Below are positions 36,101-46,436 of a stretch of 64,000 nucleotides of DNA, in pieces; position 1 is the stretch's first letter, and each line of letters opens with the position of its first letter. This DNA is from Aurifilum marmelostoma. Lineage: Eukaryota; Ascomycota; Sordariomycetes; Diaporthales; Cryphonectriaceae. The stretch lies in the NCBI GenBank assembly GCA_027559495.1, contig JAMXSV010000002.1, forward strand, positions 248,001 through 312,000, written 5' to 3'. Both the position numbers and the translations under genes were made by a program. The notes beneath the pieces were generated by a model. The model searched no databases. It was given only the letters and a program-made list of their open reading frames with translations, and was not told where the DNA came from.

Positions 36101-36493
36101 ATCCCTGCTTCCCAAGGCGCGAGCGCATCCGAGCCGGCTACTCATGCCATGATCACTCCCAAAGGCTCCGTTGAGCATTCGCCATTGTCTGGCCCTTCGC
36201 TGGCACCGCCTGACTTGCACGCTGGCGGACTATCTCTAAGCCCGGGGCCGATCATCAGTGACGATGCCGAAGAGGAGGACAAAACAGTCATTGTCCACAC
36301 GCCACCAAGAATTCAAACTAATGGAGAAGAACGTGACAATGCCGACATCGAGGACACACCAAGGCCCTCAGCCACCACAGAGCACAAGGTGTGTGATGAA
36401 GCCAAGGGCGAGGACGAGGAGTCTACCCCGAAGAAGACTGCAGACATCATCATCCACACCACGATGGCAACCCCGACCTCTGAGGCACCTTGA
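30184..36493 (+). CDS. rim15: RIM15-type protein kinase (PAS, zinc finger, AGC kinase, receiver domain)
   Basis: Large Greatwall/RIM15-family kinase that in yeast integrates TORC1, PKA and other nutrient signals for quiescence entry. Exon 1 is 30184-30744 and exon 2 is 30818-36493, giving 2078 residues; the 73-nt intron has a CTAAC branch point. Order: PAS-like domain (about 45-120), C2HC finger CRIC...HTDLC (about 246-265), long Ser/Pro-rich linkers with a His-rich patch, and kinase (about 775-1216). The kinase has GKGAFGSVYL-like loop SKGAFGSVY, VHRDLKPDN and DFG. About 185 residues separate DFG from VGTPDYLAPE, an insertion typical of this family. A receiver-like domain follows at about 1583-1695 (LICEDHPVSR, FMEFKLP, AITAY, EKPI), with Glu at the usual phospho-Asp position. 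The tail is Ser/Pro-rich. The start is the first ATG giving a conserved N-terminus. Confidence 0.96.
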
Positions 36494-38134
36494 TTGTCTT
36501 CTGCCTGATCCCAAGAGGACCACAAAATATTCACTGCACAAAGAGACGAAATCATTTTTCTTCCTTTCTGTGTAAACGTTCTTTTGTTCCTTTTCTTTTC
36601 GTCGGTTTTTTTTTTTTCTTCTTTTATTTTCTTTTGTTCTTCAGGTCGCAAAAGGGTCACATCATAGTTCAAGCGCGGCGTTCAGCGGGCCGTTGAACCC
36701 AGGTCTCAATCAGCCAAAAGATCTGCAACATATCTTGGCTTGTTTCCTTGTCCTGCCACAAAACACTTTAATTTTCCAGATATGAACGTTCTCTGCCACC
36801 TATTCACAAGAGAGCGGGACGCAAGGCCAGTAGACCTGAATTTGGAAAAGGCGATGATAAGGATAGGAATCGGACTTGGTGGGCGGTTGGGAGTAGTGAG
36901 TGATTTTTATGGAAGCTGCTGGCATTCGAATCAAGCAAAGTCTCAGCACCGGCGTTCGGAACGGGCGAAAGAAGACAACGAAGCAACTCAAGGAAAGGAG
37001 GGTGAAGGGCGGCAGGCATGTTTAAATTTTTTTTACTCTTGCACAAATCAGAAACAAGGTCATGGAATCGAGAGGGTCATCCCCCGTTTCCTTCCTGCCT
37101 TTCTTCCTTTCTGGATTGCATCTAAACAGTCTCAACCCTTCTTCTTCTTCTTCTTCTCATATGTTGTTATGTACTGTTTCTTTGATATTTTTTTTTTAAA
37201 AAAAAAGAGAGAAAAAAAGGTGCTATGAAAAGAATCCTTCCCATCTATCTTGAGGACGAGTGACTTGGGGCTGCTACTTTCTATAAGCTGCTGGCTTTTT
37301 GCCTTTTTCTCCATGCCTTGACTATCTTGATCTTTTCCTGATACATGATTTGACTCGAGCTGCTTGAACTGTGGCTGGAAGGTGTCTTGTCTCGAGGGGG
37401 ATTGGACGGCAGGAAGGAAAAGGTGTGAGGATGTCTTGAGTAGGATCTGAATAGGTCAAATTATATCATGACGTCTACTTGAAGCCAGCCAACTTGAAAA
37501 AAGAAAAAGAAACATGATGATAATTACCCGATACGTCTAATATGGTACTGCATACTTAGATTGCCTAGTAGTTCTCGTTAGTGATGTATATCCTTCGTCA
37601 TGAGTACTTGAGCAAAATGTACTAGAGAAACAAAAGGTAGAGAGGATCGAAAATCTCGACAAGGGAGGGATACGGAAGACGGTGATGGATCTAGGTTTTG
37701 AAACATCAGCACTCGGGGGGGGGGGGTAGGAGGGCGTGCAGATGGCTCAGTGAGGGGATCTATAAAACGGCGTCTCCTCCTCTCGTAGGAGAAAGGAGAA
37801 AAGAGACGCAGTATCCATGTGGTATTCTAGACCGCTGATTGCTTCTGTACTATTGGATGAGGGACCTCACCTGACCCTCTATGGTGTAGTTTTGTTCAAG
37901 GAATATCTTAATTGACTCAAACCAAGTTGATACTCTTGGGCATAAGATGATCAAGTTTTCGAATTTTTAATTTACCTTTGTTCTTTCTTTCCAGATACTC
38001 CTCACCTCAAACCGCGTTAATATCAAGTGTCTATGCTTCTTGATCTTCTGCCTCTAGAACTCTTGATGACCACTAGCTCCCCTCTAAACAGTATCCCAGA
38101 CGAAATTATCCCAGAGAAACAGGAAGCCCAACAT
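36494..38134. other. Convergent interval between RIM15 and DIS3; no gene recognised
   Basis: About 1.6 kb between opposing stop codons. T-rich runs just after the RIM15 stop (36600-36640) suit a 3' untranslated region. Only motif-free ORFs are present, such as 36740-37228. Confidence 0.5.
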
Positions 38135-41100
38135 CTAAACCAGCTCCATCTTGACCCCTCTCTTCCCCGTGGTCTCATCCTTCTGATCACTGATTCGGAC
38201 CCTCACCTTTTGGAACAGCTCGAGGGTCACCTCGCGCGACCCGGTCGTGGTGAGCCTGTACGTCTCGGCATCGTAGGTAGCGGCAGGTTCGGGCTCGGCC
38301 AGGTCGCGCAGGCGGATGACGCTCTCGATGCCGAACCGCGGGACCAGCACCACGAAGCCGTTGCTAAAGATCTTCATGACGAAGCCGTCCTCCTCGGTGA
38401 CCTTGCCGCGGACGGCCTGGCCGACGTAGTAGGCGATGCTGGCGCGGCCCGCGAGCTGGGCGTTGCGGTGCCGCACGTTGATGTTTTTGCACACGGCCTC
38501 GAGGCGGCCGCGGCTGCGCACCGAGGGGGCGACGGGCTCGTACTCGATGGCCGCTGCCAGCTGCCTGTGGGCGACGAGGTCGGCGTACCGGCGGATGGGG
38601 GAGGTGAAGTGGGTGTAGATCTCGGAGGCGAGGCCGTAGTGGCGGAACTCGGGCTCCGACTGGGTGCCAGAGCAAAAGTACTCGGCCGACATCATGCAGC
38701 GCGTGGCCATGATGCGCACGAGGGTGTTGAAGAAGGGCTCGTCCGGGTCGACGCAGCCGTCCAGGCTGTCGGCGAGGGCGCGGGACGAGTCGACGCGCAG
38801 CTCGAGGCCCTTCTTCACCTTGAGCTGGTTGGCGAGCTCGTCAAAGTTGGTCTTGGGCGGTGCGCCGTGGCGCCGGAGGATGGCGGTCTGGGGGAAGGCC
38901 TCGTAGATCCTGCGGGCGACGGACACGTTGGCGAGCAGCATGAACTCCTCGACCAGGGACATGGTCTCGAGGTGCTGCTTGGTCTTGATGTCGATCGGGT
39001 CCGACGTCTCGGATTCCATCTGGACCTTGACCTCGGGCGAGGACAGGCTCAGCGCGCCGGCGTCCATGCGCTTCTGCTTGAGCTTCTTGGACAGCATGAG
39101 CAGTGTCCGTATCCCCTTGGTGAGGTCGTCCTGCTGCGAGCTGTCCTCGACCCTGAGCTGGGCCTCCTCGTAGCTGAACGCCTCCCGCGACTTGATGACG
39201 GACTTGGTGAACCGCACGTTCACGATGTCGGCATCGTGGTTCATCTCCCAGATGGCTGAGAATGCGTACCGCTCGACGTACGGTTTCAGGGAGCAGAGAT
39301 CCGTGCCGAGAAGCATCGGGAGCATGTCTATCCGCTTGTCCACCAGATAGACGGTCGTGCCGCGGATGCTCGCCTCCGTGTCCATGGCGTTGTTGGGCTT
39401 GACAAAGTGAGACACGTCAGCAATGTGCACGCCCACCTCGAAGTTGCCGTTGGGTAATGACCTCGCGTGCAGGGCGTCGTCGATATCCTGACAGCCGATG
39501 GGGTCAATACTGCAGATCAGGAGGCCGCGCAGGTCCTCCCGGTCCCTCCAGCCCGGGTCGTCCATGCTGGCTGGCACTTTCCAGTCGTGGCCCTCCTTGG
39601 GCAGACAGTCCAGCACAGTCTTTGGGAAGGGCCGGTACTGCACGTCGTACTCGAGCAGCAGGGCCTCCGTCTCGGCAGCCTTGGTCTCCATCTCGCCCAG
39701 GGAGCGCACCAGGTGTCCCACGGGGTGCCGCGAGTCCCGGTCCCAGGCGTCCATGGTGACCAGGATCCTCTTGCCCAGCAGCTCGGCGACCTGACGTGTC
39801 CGGAGGCGGATCTTTGGGATCTTCTTGTCCATGGGGATGAGGAAGACGGTGTCCTGCCTCCTCCCCTGGGCAGAGGATGAGCTGACCGAGGACTGGTCGA
39901 TGTGGCCGACATACTGGCGCCAGTTGCGCTTGATGACGCCGACCACCTTTGCTGTGGGCTGGAGGTGGCCCTCTCCCGTCTTGCCCTGGGTCCTCTTGAC
40001 CTCGTCCTGCAGGGCCTTCCTCTCCTTCTCGGAGATGAAGTCCTCGCCCTCGTCGGCATCTGCGTTCTCGTTCTTGGTGAGGGTCTCCTCCTCGACGATC
40101 TGGGTAGAGGGCTCCTTCCACTGGTCCCTGGGCAGGACCTCGACGACCACGACATCTCCGTCCACGGCCCTGTTGATGTTCTCCCTGCCGAGGATGAGCA
40201 GCGCCTTGGGAAAGGCCGGCACCCGTATGGACCCCTCGAGGTAGTTATACGGCGAGACGTTGAAGATGCCCTGGTGCAGCAGGCCGGACTTGACGCCCGT
40301 CATCATCTTGGACATGGAGAAGTACTCTTGGTACAGGTGCTCGCCGGGCACCCTGAGCCTGGTGACCTCGGCCTGCGCCTCTGGGATCATGTCCATCAGC
40401 TCGTCCGCGTTCTCCAGCCCGCCCACGTACTCTGCGAGCGACGAGGCGGCGATGCCGTCGGCTCTGGCCTTGCGCAGGTTGTCGCGGTCGTTGCTCAGCA
40501 TCACGACGGTGGGCAGCCTCTTGGTGGCCTTGGATGCGGTCTGCTGGAGGTGCTCCGCGTACCACCTCACGGCTCTGCGCACGGCGCGGTCATTGCGGTC
40601 GTTGACGGTCTCACCCTGTTGGCGCGTGACGTAGGTCTCGAGGCGGAACTCGTTGAAGAAGACATAGAAGCGCTTCTCATCGCTCTTGGTGAGGCCGATG
40701 AGGCGGTTGTAGAGCGGCAGGGAGCGGCCCCGCAGCTCCTCCAGCACGACCTGCAGGACGATGACATCGTAGAATGCCGACGACTGCTCGAAGAGGTCCA
40801 TGGCGGTCAGGAAGGCGTTTGTGTCGGGGACCAGGTAGTGGCCCTTTGGATATGCCTTTGTACCCGCTGGCTCCCTGGAGAGCACGAAGGGGGCGACTGT
40901 GACGGAGGAAGCTTCTGTTAGCCATATCTGTTCTGTGTGTGGACGCGACGCGGCGCGAAGGTGGGCAGGATCTGCTTGCTTACCTCGTCCCGCAGCATCT
41001 CGTGGTGCATTCCTAAGGCAGCTCGAGCACAGCTTCGACGAGCATGGGATATCGGACCGCAGGTAAACCTCCCTCACAATCTTCTGAACCTTGCCGCTCT

Positions 41101-41179
41101 TTGTCGACCGCACGTAGACCTTGCTCGAGATGTTGGGTGCCAGGGGATCCGAGCCCAGCGTCCTCTTGAGACTGGTCAT
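38135..41179 (-). CDS. dis3: Exosome catalytic subunit DIS3/RRP44
   Basis: 3'-5' exoribonuclease with endonuclease activity in the nuclear and cytoplasmic RNA exosome. The N-terminal CR3 motif DIPCSSKLCSSC (Cys46, 51, 54) is followed by a PIN domain from about 115 (VPDTNAF, VVLEEL, NDRNDRAVRRA, LSNDRDN). Cold-shock-like domains come next. The RNB domain (about 550-850) has CSIDPIGCQDIDDALH with its catalytic aspartates, and a C-terminal S1 domain spans about 900-990. The ORF is open from 41581, but MTSLKRTLG at 41179 matches the family start. A probable 69-nt intron at 40983-40915 (GTAAGC...CTAACAG) lies between CR3 and PIN. It contains no stop and is a multiple of three, so the product is 991 residues if spliced and 1014 if retained; yeast DIS3 has 1001. 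Identification is very secure. Confidence 0.96.
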   Translation of the reverse strand: MTSLKRTLGSDPLAPNISSKVYVRSTKSGKVQKIVREVYLRSDIPCSSKLCSSCLRNAPRDAAGRGKQADPAHLRAASRPHTEQIWLTEASSVTVAPFVLSREPAGTKAYPKGHYLVPDTNAFLTAMDLFEQSSAFYDVIVLQVVLEELRGRSLPLYNRLIGLTKSDEKRFYVFFNEFRLETYVTRQQGETVNDRNDRAVRRAVRWYAEHLQQTASKATKRLPTVVMLSNDRDNLRKARADGIAASSLAEYVGGLENADELMDMIPEAQAEVTRLRVPGEHLYQEYFSMSKMMTGVKSGLLHQGIFNVSPYNYLEGSIRVPAFPKALLILGRENINRAVDGDVVVVEVLPRDQWKEPSTQIVEEETLTKNENADADEGEDFISEKERKALQDEVKRTQGKTGEGHLQPTAKVVGVIKRNWRQYVGHIDQSSVSSSSAQGRRQDTVFLIPMDKKIPKIRLRTRQVAELLGKRILVTMDAWDRDSRHPVGHLVRSLGEMETKAAETEALLLEYDVQYRPFPKTVLDCLPKEGHDWKVPASMDDPGWRDREDLRGLLICSIDPIGCQDIDDALHARSLPNGNFEVGVHIADVSHFVKPNNAMDTEASIRGTTVYLVDKRIDMLPMLLGTDLCSLKPYVERYAFSAIWEMNHDADIVNVRFTKSVIKSREAFSYEEAQLRVEDSSQQDDLTKGIRTLLMLSKKLKQKRMDAGALSLSSPEVKVQMESETSDPIDIKTKQHLETMSLVEEFMLLANVSVARRIYEAFPQTAILRRHGAPPKTNFDELANQLKVKKGLELRVDSSRALADSLDGCVDPDEPFFNTLVRIMATRCMMSAEYFCSGTQSEPEFRHYGLASEIYTHFTSPIRRYADLVAHRQLAAAIEYEPVAPSVRSRGRLEAVCKNINVRHRNAQLAGRASIAYYVGQAVRGKVTEEDGFVMKIFSNGFVVLVPRFGIESVIRLRDLAEPEPAATYDAETYRLTTTGSREVTLELFQKVRVRISDQKDETTGKRGVKMELV
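40915..40983 (-). other. Probable stop-free 69-nt intron in DIS3
   Basis: On the minus strand the segment begins GTAAGC and ends CTAACAG. Its length is exactly 23 codons with no in-frame stop. Removing it replaces a low-homology stretch after RDAAGR with a direct join to EASSVTVAPF. The CTAAC branch-like motif lies almost on the acceptor, unusually close, so splicing could be inefficient or use another branch site. Confidence 0.6.
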
Positions 41180-41550
41180 TCCTGAAGGTGTGATGACTTC
41201 GCGTTGATGGAAGCCGCACTTTTCCTCGTCTTTCTCTTGTTGGTCGTTTTGCTTGCTGCTGGGCTTTGACCGTCGCCGTCTGGTGGTGATGAGGTAACTC
41301 ACTTGAAAATTTCGGCTTATGTAATCACAACTGGAGTCGCACCTGCCGCCGTAGACTTTCACCCCGTCCAAGGGAAGGAACCGTCTTTGACCAAACCATG
41401 TCGAGTTTACACGTGTGGACTCATTTTGTTCGGCTCTTTCTTTGTTTTTCTTTCTTCTTTTTTCAGAAAAAGAAATAAATAAATAATAAACAAAAATCAT
41501 GGCCACAAGTCGTCCACATTGCATCGCAACACCTCTTGCATTTCTGCTGA

Positions 41551-41576
41551 TACTACTACTACTACTACTACTACTA
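41551..41576 (+). repeat. (TAC)n trinucleotide repeat
   Basis: About eight and a half TAC units, roughly 370 bp upstream of the DIS3 start codon. A CCGCTA-type repeat and TCA/TCC repeats follow near 42056-42118. Confidence 0.88.
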
Positions 41577-42339
41577 TACAATCACTTACAATACCCATAA
41601 AAGCATGGTGGCAAAACCAACAGGCTAGTACCAAACACCGTCCAGCAGCACATTTTTGACAGCACCAATCTTGTTCCACACATTGGTAGAACCATCCACA
41701 CTCCGACGCCACGCACACACGATACAACCCTCCTAATCATCTCCCATTGCGCACATCACAATTCACACAACCATAGATCAGGAAAATAAAATACAGAAAA
41801 CCACACACTCGCAAACTCAGGGCAACTAATAGATCATCCCAGCTTCCGACTTGTCTAGACCCTTTCTTCCCGCCCCCAATAGCAATGAGACCCTGAGCGG
41901 GCCTTTGGCGACCCCGGTGGCGGCCCTCAGTGCCTCTCCTCTCGGATCAGCCAACAGCAGTCAGTCAGTAACACAGCAAAGCCACAGCAATGGCTTAGAT
42001 CGACACAAAATTACATTGATCGCAGCGGGGAACCTAGCAGATCATCACTGCTACTACTACCGCTACCGCTACCGCTACCACAGAGCCCTGTCATCATCAT
42101 CATCCTCCTCCTCCTCCTCAAACCAACATAAGCTTTTCTTCTAGACACAAAAGAGAGATCCCATGACATATCACAAGACCCAACCCATCTGCACAGTGCC
42201 CTCCCCACAATATAAAATCACAAGTAACCCGCTTCGTGTGGTTGTCCTGGGGTAAAAGAAGGATGGATGGGAGGGGGGGGTGAGCGGGTGTAGGGTCAAA
42301 ATGGAACAGGAATGGGCAAGGAGGAGGGGGAAAAATCAA

Positions 42340-42355
42340 GGGGGGGGGGGGGGGG
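42340..42355 (+). repeat. Poly(G) run of 16 bases
   Basis: Sixteen consecutive G residues in non-coding sequence. Several other G runs of seven or more lie within 1.5 kb. Confidence 0.8.
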
Positions 42356-43648
42356 AGTTGGTCTTTCACCTGCTGCTGGTGATGGAGGTGAGTGAGGCCC
42401 CTGGCGTCAGCAAATGCTGGGCAGACTGGGGAGCATCGGATGTCATATTCCTCTCTTGTCCATGCATGCCCTATGCCGTTGGGCTTGTGCGTGTATACCA
42501 TGTGAGTATGTGTGTGCATGTGTGTGAGTGTGTGTGTGGGCACCTTTCTTCGTGGTGATAGTGCTGAGGATTTCCCCCAGGATCTATTCAACCACATCTC
42601 GTGGATCATCTCGTGTACCACCAACAGAATACGTCTTCGGGTTCCCGAACCACTCCCACAACGCTGGCCCCGAATCGCCCAAAATAATTACCCAGAGTGA
42701 TCAAATTTATTACATATGCGTAACCGGGGCCAGAGAAGGACCGATGACTGGATTTCTCAGCACTTGTCATACCCCCCCCTCCCCCTCTCAAAAGAGTAAA
42801 CACTAAGCCGCCACTTGGCTTGCTCCCTTGTGTGAGGTTCGGGTAGTCTTGTATGTATGTACGTATGTGTGCACGGCAGGTCCTGCCCTCTCTGCTCTCA
42901 AAGGTTATGTGGTCGGTTGCACGAGAAACAAAATGCTGTGCAAGTCAGGGTACCGTACCTGCGGTCATGCTCACACATTTTTTTTTTCATCCCCCACCCA
43001 TCCATCATCAGCATCATCCATCCACCTGCCCACCCACCCCCTCCTCATCCTCCTCCTCCTCCTCCCACTCCACACGACGAGGCCAGCCGTCCAGACCCGT
43101 CTGCCACATACCATGACCATGTACTTACATGCCATGCGTACCACAACACCAATACTAAAGTCACATAGATACCGGGGTCGACCTGGTTTCCGCATGGCCC
43201 TCCAAGCAAAGCCCCGAGTCTTCGGGAAACCCCATCCAAACGGGGGGGGAAGATGGGGGGGGGGGGCGAGGAAGAGGGAGGATTTTCAAAGCGCACATGC
43301 CACCGAAAATTCCCGGAGCAAAACCCGGCGGCATAAGTACTATGCGCACAAAAGACGTGCAAGTTTAAACAGCACAGGTTTTTAGTGACTACCATACTGC
43401 TATAACAGGGCTATTATGCTGGATCCACCAGATTCATGCCCGTCGGCCAAGAAATCAAAAGTCAAAAACAAAAAAGGCCCCACACAGTCCTGAAACCTGA
43501 TGCGTACGGGGGGCAGCGAGCGGGTCAAGAGGCAGAAGCACGAAAAGAACGAAAAAAAAAAATACGTCGGAAGAGGGGGGGGGGGGAGAAAGGGCCCTAT
43601 GGGCGCGGGTGGCAAGAAGAAAAAAAACAGAAAAAGAAGTCGGAAGGC

Positions 43649-43674
43649 AAAAAAAAAAAAAAAAAAAAAAAAAA
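43649..43674 (+). repeat. Poly(A) run of 26 bases in a purine-rich tract
   Basis: Twenty-six A residues inside a strongly purine-biased stretch (about 43540-43710). Reading frames across it yield Lys-rich translations with no family resemblance. Confidence 0.85.
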
Positions 43675-44058
43675 GAAAGAAAGAAAAAAAAAAGAAAACA
43701 AAATACAGAGCCTGTGAGTCTTCGAGGCCTGGGGACAGAGGCACGTCCGTGTGGCTGGGGGGCGATTCAATCTTGGGCTTGTGAATGATTCCGTTAGCTA
43801 CATTTACCACTACACTACTACGACTACCACGACTACTACTTTTAGCACCCACGGCGTGAACGGTGATAAGATAAGTTCCCGATGGGATGTACAATTTTGG
43901 CTTGCTTTTTGGGAAACACAAAAACAAGAAAGCTCGTGCCGTGTGGATCGACCGTCCTTGGGTGGACCCCCGCCGCGGCACGAGTACGGGCTAAAGCGCC
44001 ACAGTAGGCTTCTCGAGGCTCGGGTAGGAAAAAGAGCAGGGAGGGAGAGAGAGAGAGT

Positions 44059-44081
44059 CACACACACACACACACACACAC
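44059..44081 (+). repeat. (CA)n microsatellite
   Basis: About eleven CA units preceded by a GA-rich tract in non-coding sequence. Confidence 0.88.
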
Positions 44082-46403
44082 GCATAGAGAAGGAGGAGGG
44101 GGAGGGACGGAGGGCGACGGAAAGAAAAGAAAAAAAAACAAACAGAGAAAAAAAAAAGCACAGACTCCAAGGTCGCGTGGTGATGAAGGATGATGACAGG
44201 ATCCACTGCCTGCAGAGCCCGCACGTCTTCCTGGCTGGCCTGAGCGCTTGGGACGGAATCTCCACTGGTAGCTCCACCGACGACGACATTTCGTCTTACT
44301 GCAAGTGATCCTTTCATGCTTTAGTGTCCCCAAAGTAACTTCAGCCCGTACTCGCCATCTGTAAAGTACATGGTACCAGCCATAGCCTTTCCGTCCTGTA
44401 TTCTGCAGTCTTTCCGGTGTAACGTTGGAAAGAGGACCCGATTAAAAAAAAAAAAAAATTATTAATTTGTGATAAAATACGACTCAAAAATATAACTAAC
44501 AGAGGCACTTGACCTCTAGAACCTTGTCCTTGTCCTTGTAGAAGAAGGACGGGGGAAAAGAAGGGGAAAAAAAGGGACTCCGGCGAAGCCATCAGCAGCA
44601 TGACCTCTCGTCGCCCTTGCTGCCGGCATGACCAAAGAGCTGCACGCTTGACATCATCGGGGACCTGAGGGTTCCATCAGCTCCGAGACAAGGACGGAGG
44701 TACTGCATCATTCATTCGGCTGGTGGGGGGTTTTTGAAGCAGTCGGCTATTAGGGAACCAGAGAAACAGAAACCAGAAAGGCGAAGAAATATATGGAAGG
44801 AAGAAAAAATAAAAAAGAGAGAAAAAAAGAAATAAAAAAGAGAGAGAAAAAGAAATAAAAAAGAATCATACCAGCGCATTCTGTTCATTCCAGCTTCCCG
44901 AAAGGGAAAGCAGCTCACCACCTAGCTCGACGGCATGAGAGCGCTGCTCGCTTCGCTTCGCTGCAGGGTGTGCTTGCACCGTCTCGGCGTGCTTCCTTGC
45001 AGGCGCCTGCAGGACGGCCAGCAAGGGTGTGAGGCATCTGACCTCCTTTCGGGCCCTCTTTGTGCGTCAGCGTGCGGCGTTGCTGGGATTCGTAGGAATC
45101 CTTGCGCTCGATGCCACTTTTCCTTTCAGTCCACACGCCCCCCCCCCCCACCACCCGTGTCTGCCTTTCTTCCCTCGTGGTCCGGTGTACCTTCTGTCCT
45201 CCCATCTTGTCTCCTGTCCATGGGTGTGCCGGACCACACCCTCCTTTCAGCAGCATGTGAGTGGGTGGTTCGTTTCGCGGTCGCGGATCCCTCGGGGTTG
45301 CAGTGCAGATTGTCGTGTCTGCATAGATTGCGAGCGCATCTGCTCATCCACTCATTGGATCTCGACTTGAAACCATTTATTCCGTCTTGCCCACCTGCAT
45401 TTCATTCCACCAGTTCGGCATGCTGGACACGGCATTGGTCGGGAACCTAGGCGACGAGGGTAGACGGCAATCTGGAAGACAAAGCATCCAAGGCCGTCCT
45501 TGGTCGGAAGAAAACGTGTGCGCTGTAGTCCCATCCCCCTGCCAGATAGTAAAAGGCGGAGGTACGAACTCCAGTCGCCCGACTGGTCTGCTAGTAGCCA
45601 TTGTCAATATTGTGGCCTAAACCGGAATCAGCCGCTAATCTAGTCCGGTCCACGATATTGGTAATAGCTAGCTTCGCCTGTCATCTCTCTTCCCGCCCTC
45701 CTGTCGTGGCATGGACGCACGGCGGCGCGGGAGGACGAACACACCTTACGGGGTGCGACTTTGACTAAGAGAAGACCATCCTGCGGTCCTACGTGAGGCC
45801 GCACTACCCTCGCACTGCAGCAGGCAGGCGAGCAGGCGGCACACAGGAAGCTCAGACCACTCAGAATCGAGGGCAAGACGGGACCAGGCCCAGCACGTCC
45901 CGACTAATCGCAACTCGAGAAATTCACCGGCGCTGCGGCGCCATGTGATCAAGTGCGGAAGGGATACGGTGCGCTGGCTGGGCGGGCGAGTTGAAAGAAT
46001 CAATTGTTGGTCCCGATATCTGATGAACCCCAGAAAAGGCGCAGGTTTCCCTGCTTCTTACGCAATATAAGTATAATGCGCGTCTAAGATCCCGCTCCCT
46101 GAGAGGGCCTGGAGTAGTGTGGGAACCCGGGAGAGGCAGAGGAGGCGGCATCGGGCCTCGTGGCCCGTGGTGTGTGGGCGGATGACTTACAGGATACATA
46201 CATCGGATCTTGACACGAAAGATGTGCTCCACCACACACGATCTTCAGCGGAAAAGCGTATAGAAGGATCGTGAAGGCCTGCAAGGGAAGGGTGAATCAA
46301 GCTGGGGAGCCCCAAGATGCAAATGCGGGAAACAAGGGTGGGCTCCCGCTGGAGTGGCCTGCAATGCACACAACGAACAGGTCCCCATGCCCTGGCGCTG
46401 GTT

Positions 46404-46436
46404 GGTGGTGGTGGTGGTGGTGGTGGTGGTGGTGGT
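46404..46436 (+). repeat. (GGT)11 trinucleotide repeat
   Basis: Eleven GGT units followed by imperfect GTGGTG sequence to about 46500. A 127-codon ORF across it translates to poly-Val and is not supported as a gene. Confidence 0.9.

Noticed and set aside
38027..39259. 410-codon + strand ORF opposite DIS3
   Set aside because: It is the antisense shadow of a highly conserved GC-rich exon. Its translation is Gly/Leu/Val/Asp-rich with no family motif, and the opposite strand encodes DIS3 beyond doubt.
39902..40921. 339-codon + strand ORF opposite the DIS3 N-terminal half
   Set aside because: Shadow of the PIN/CSD coding region, no recognisable motif and no start context of its own.
44935..45450. 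171-codon + strand ORF resembling a Cys-rich small protein
   Set aside because: Cys residues come from TGC/TGT-rich sequence with no regular spacing; no cleavable signal peptide followed by a compact domain.
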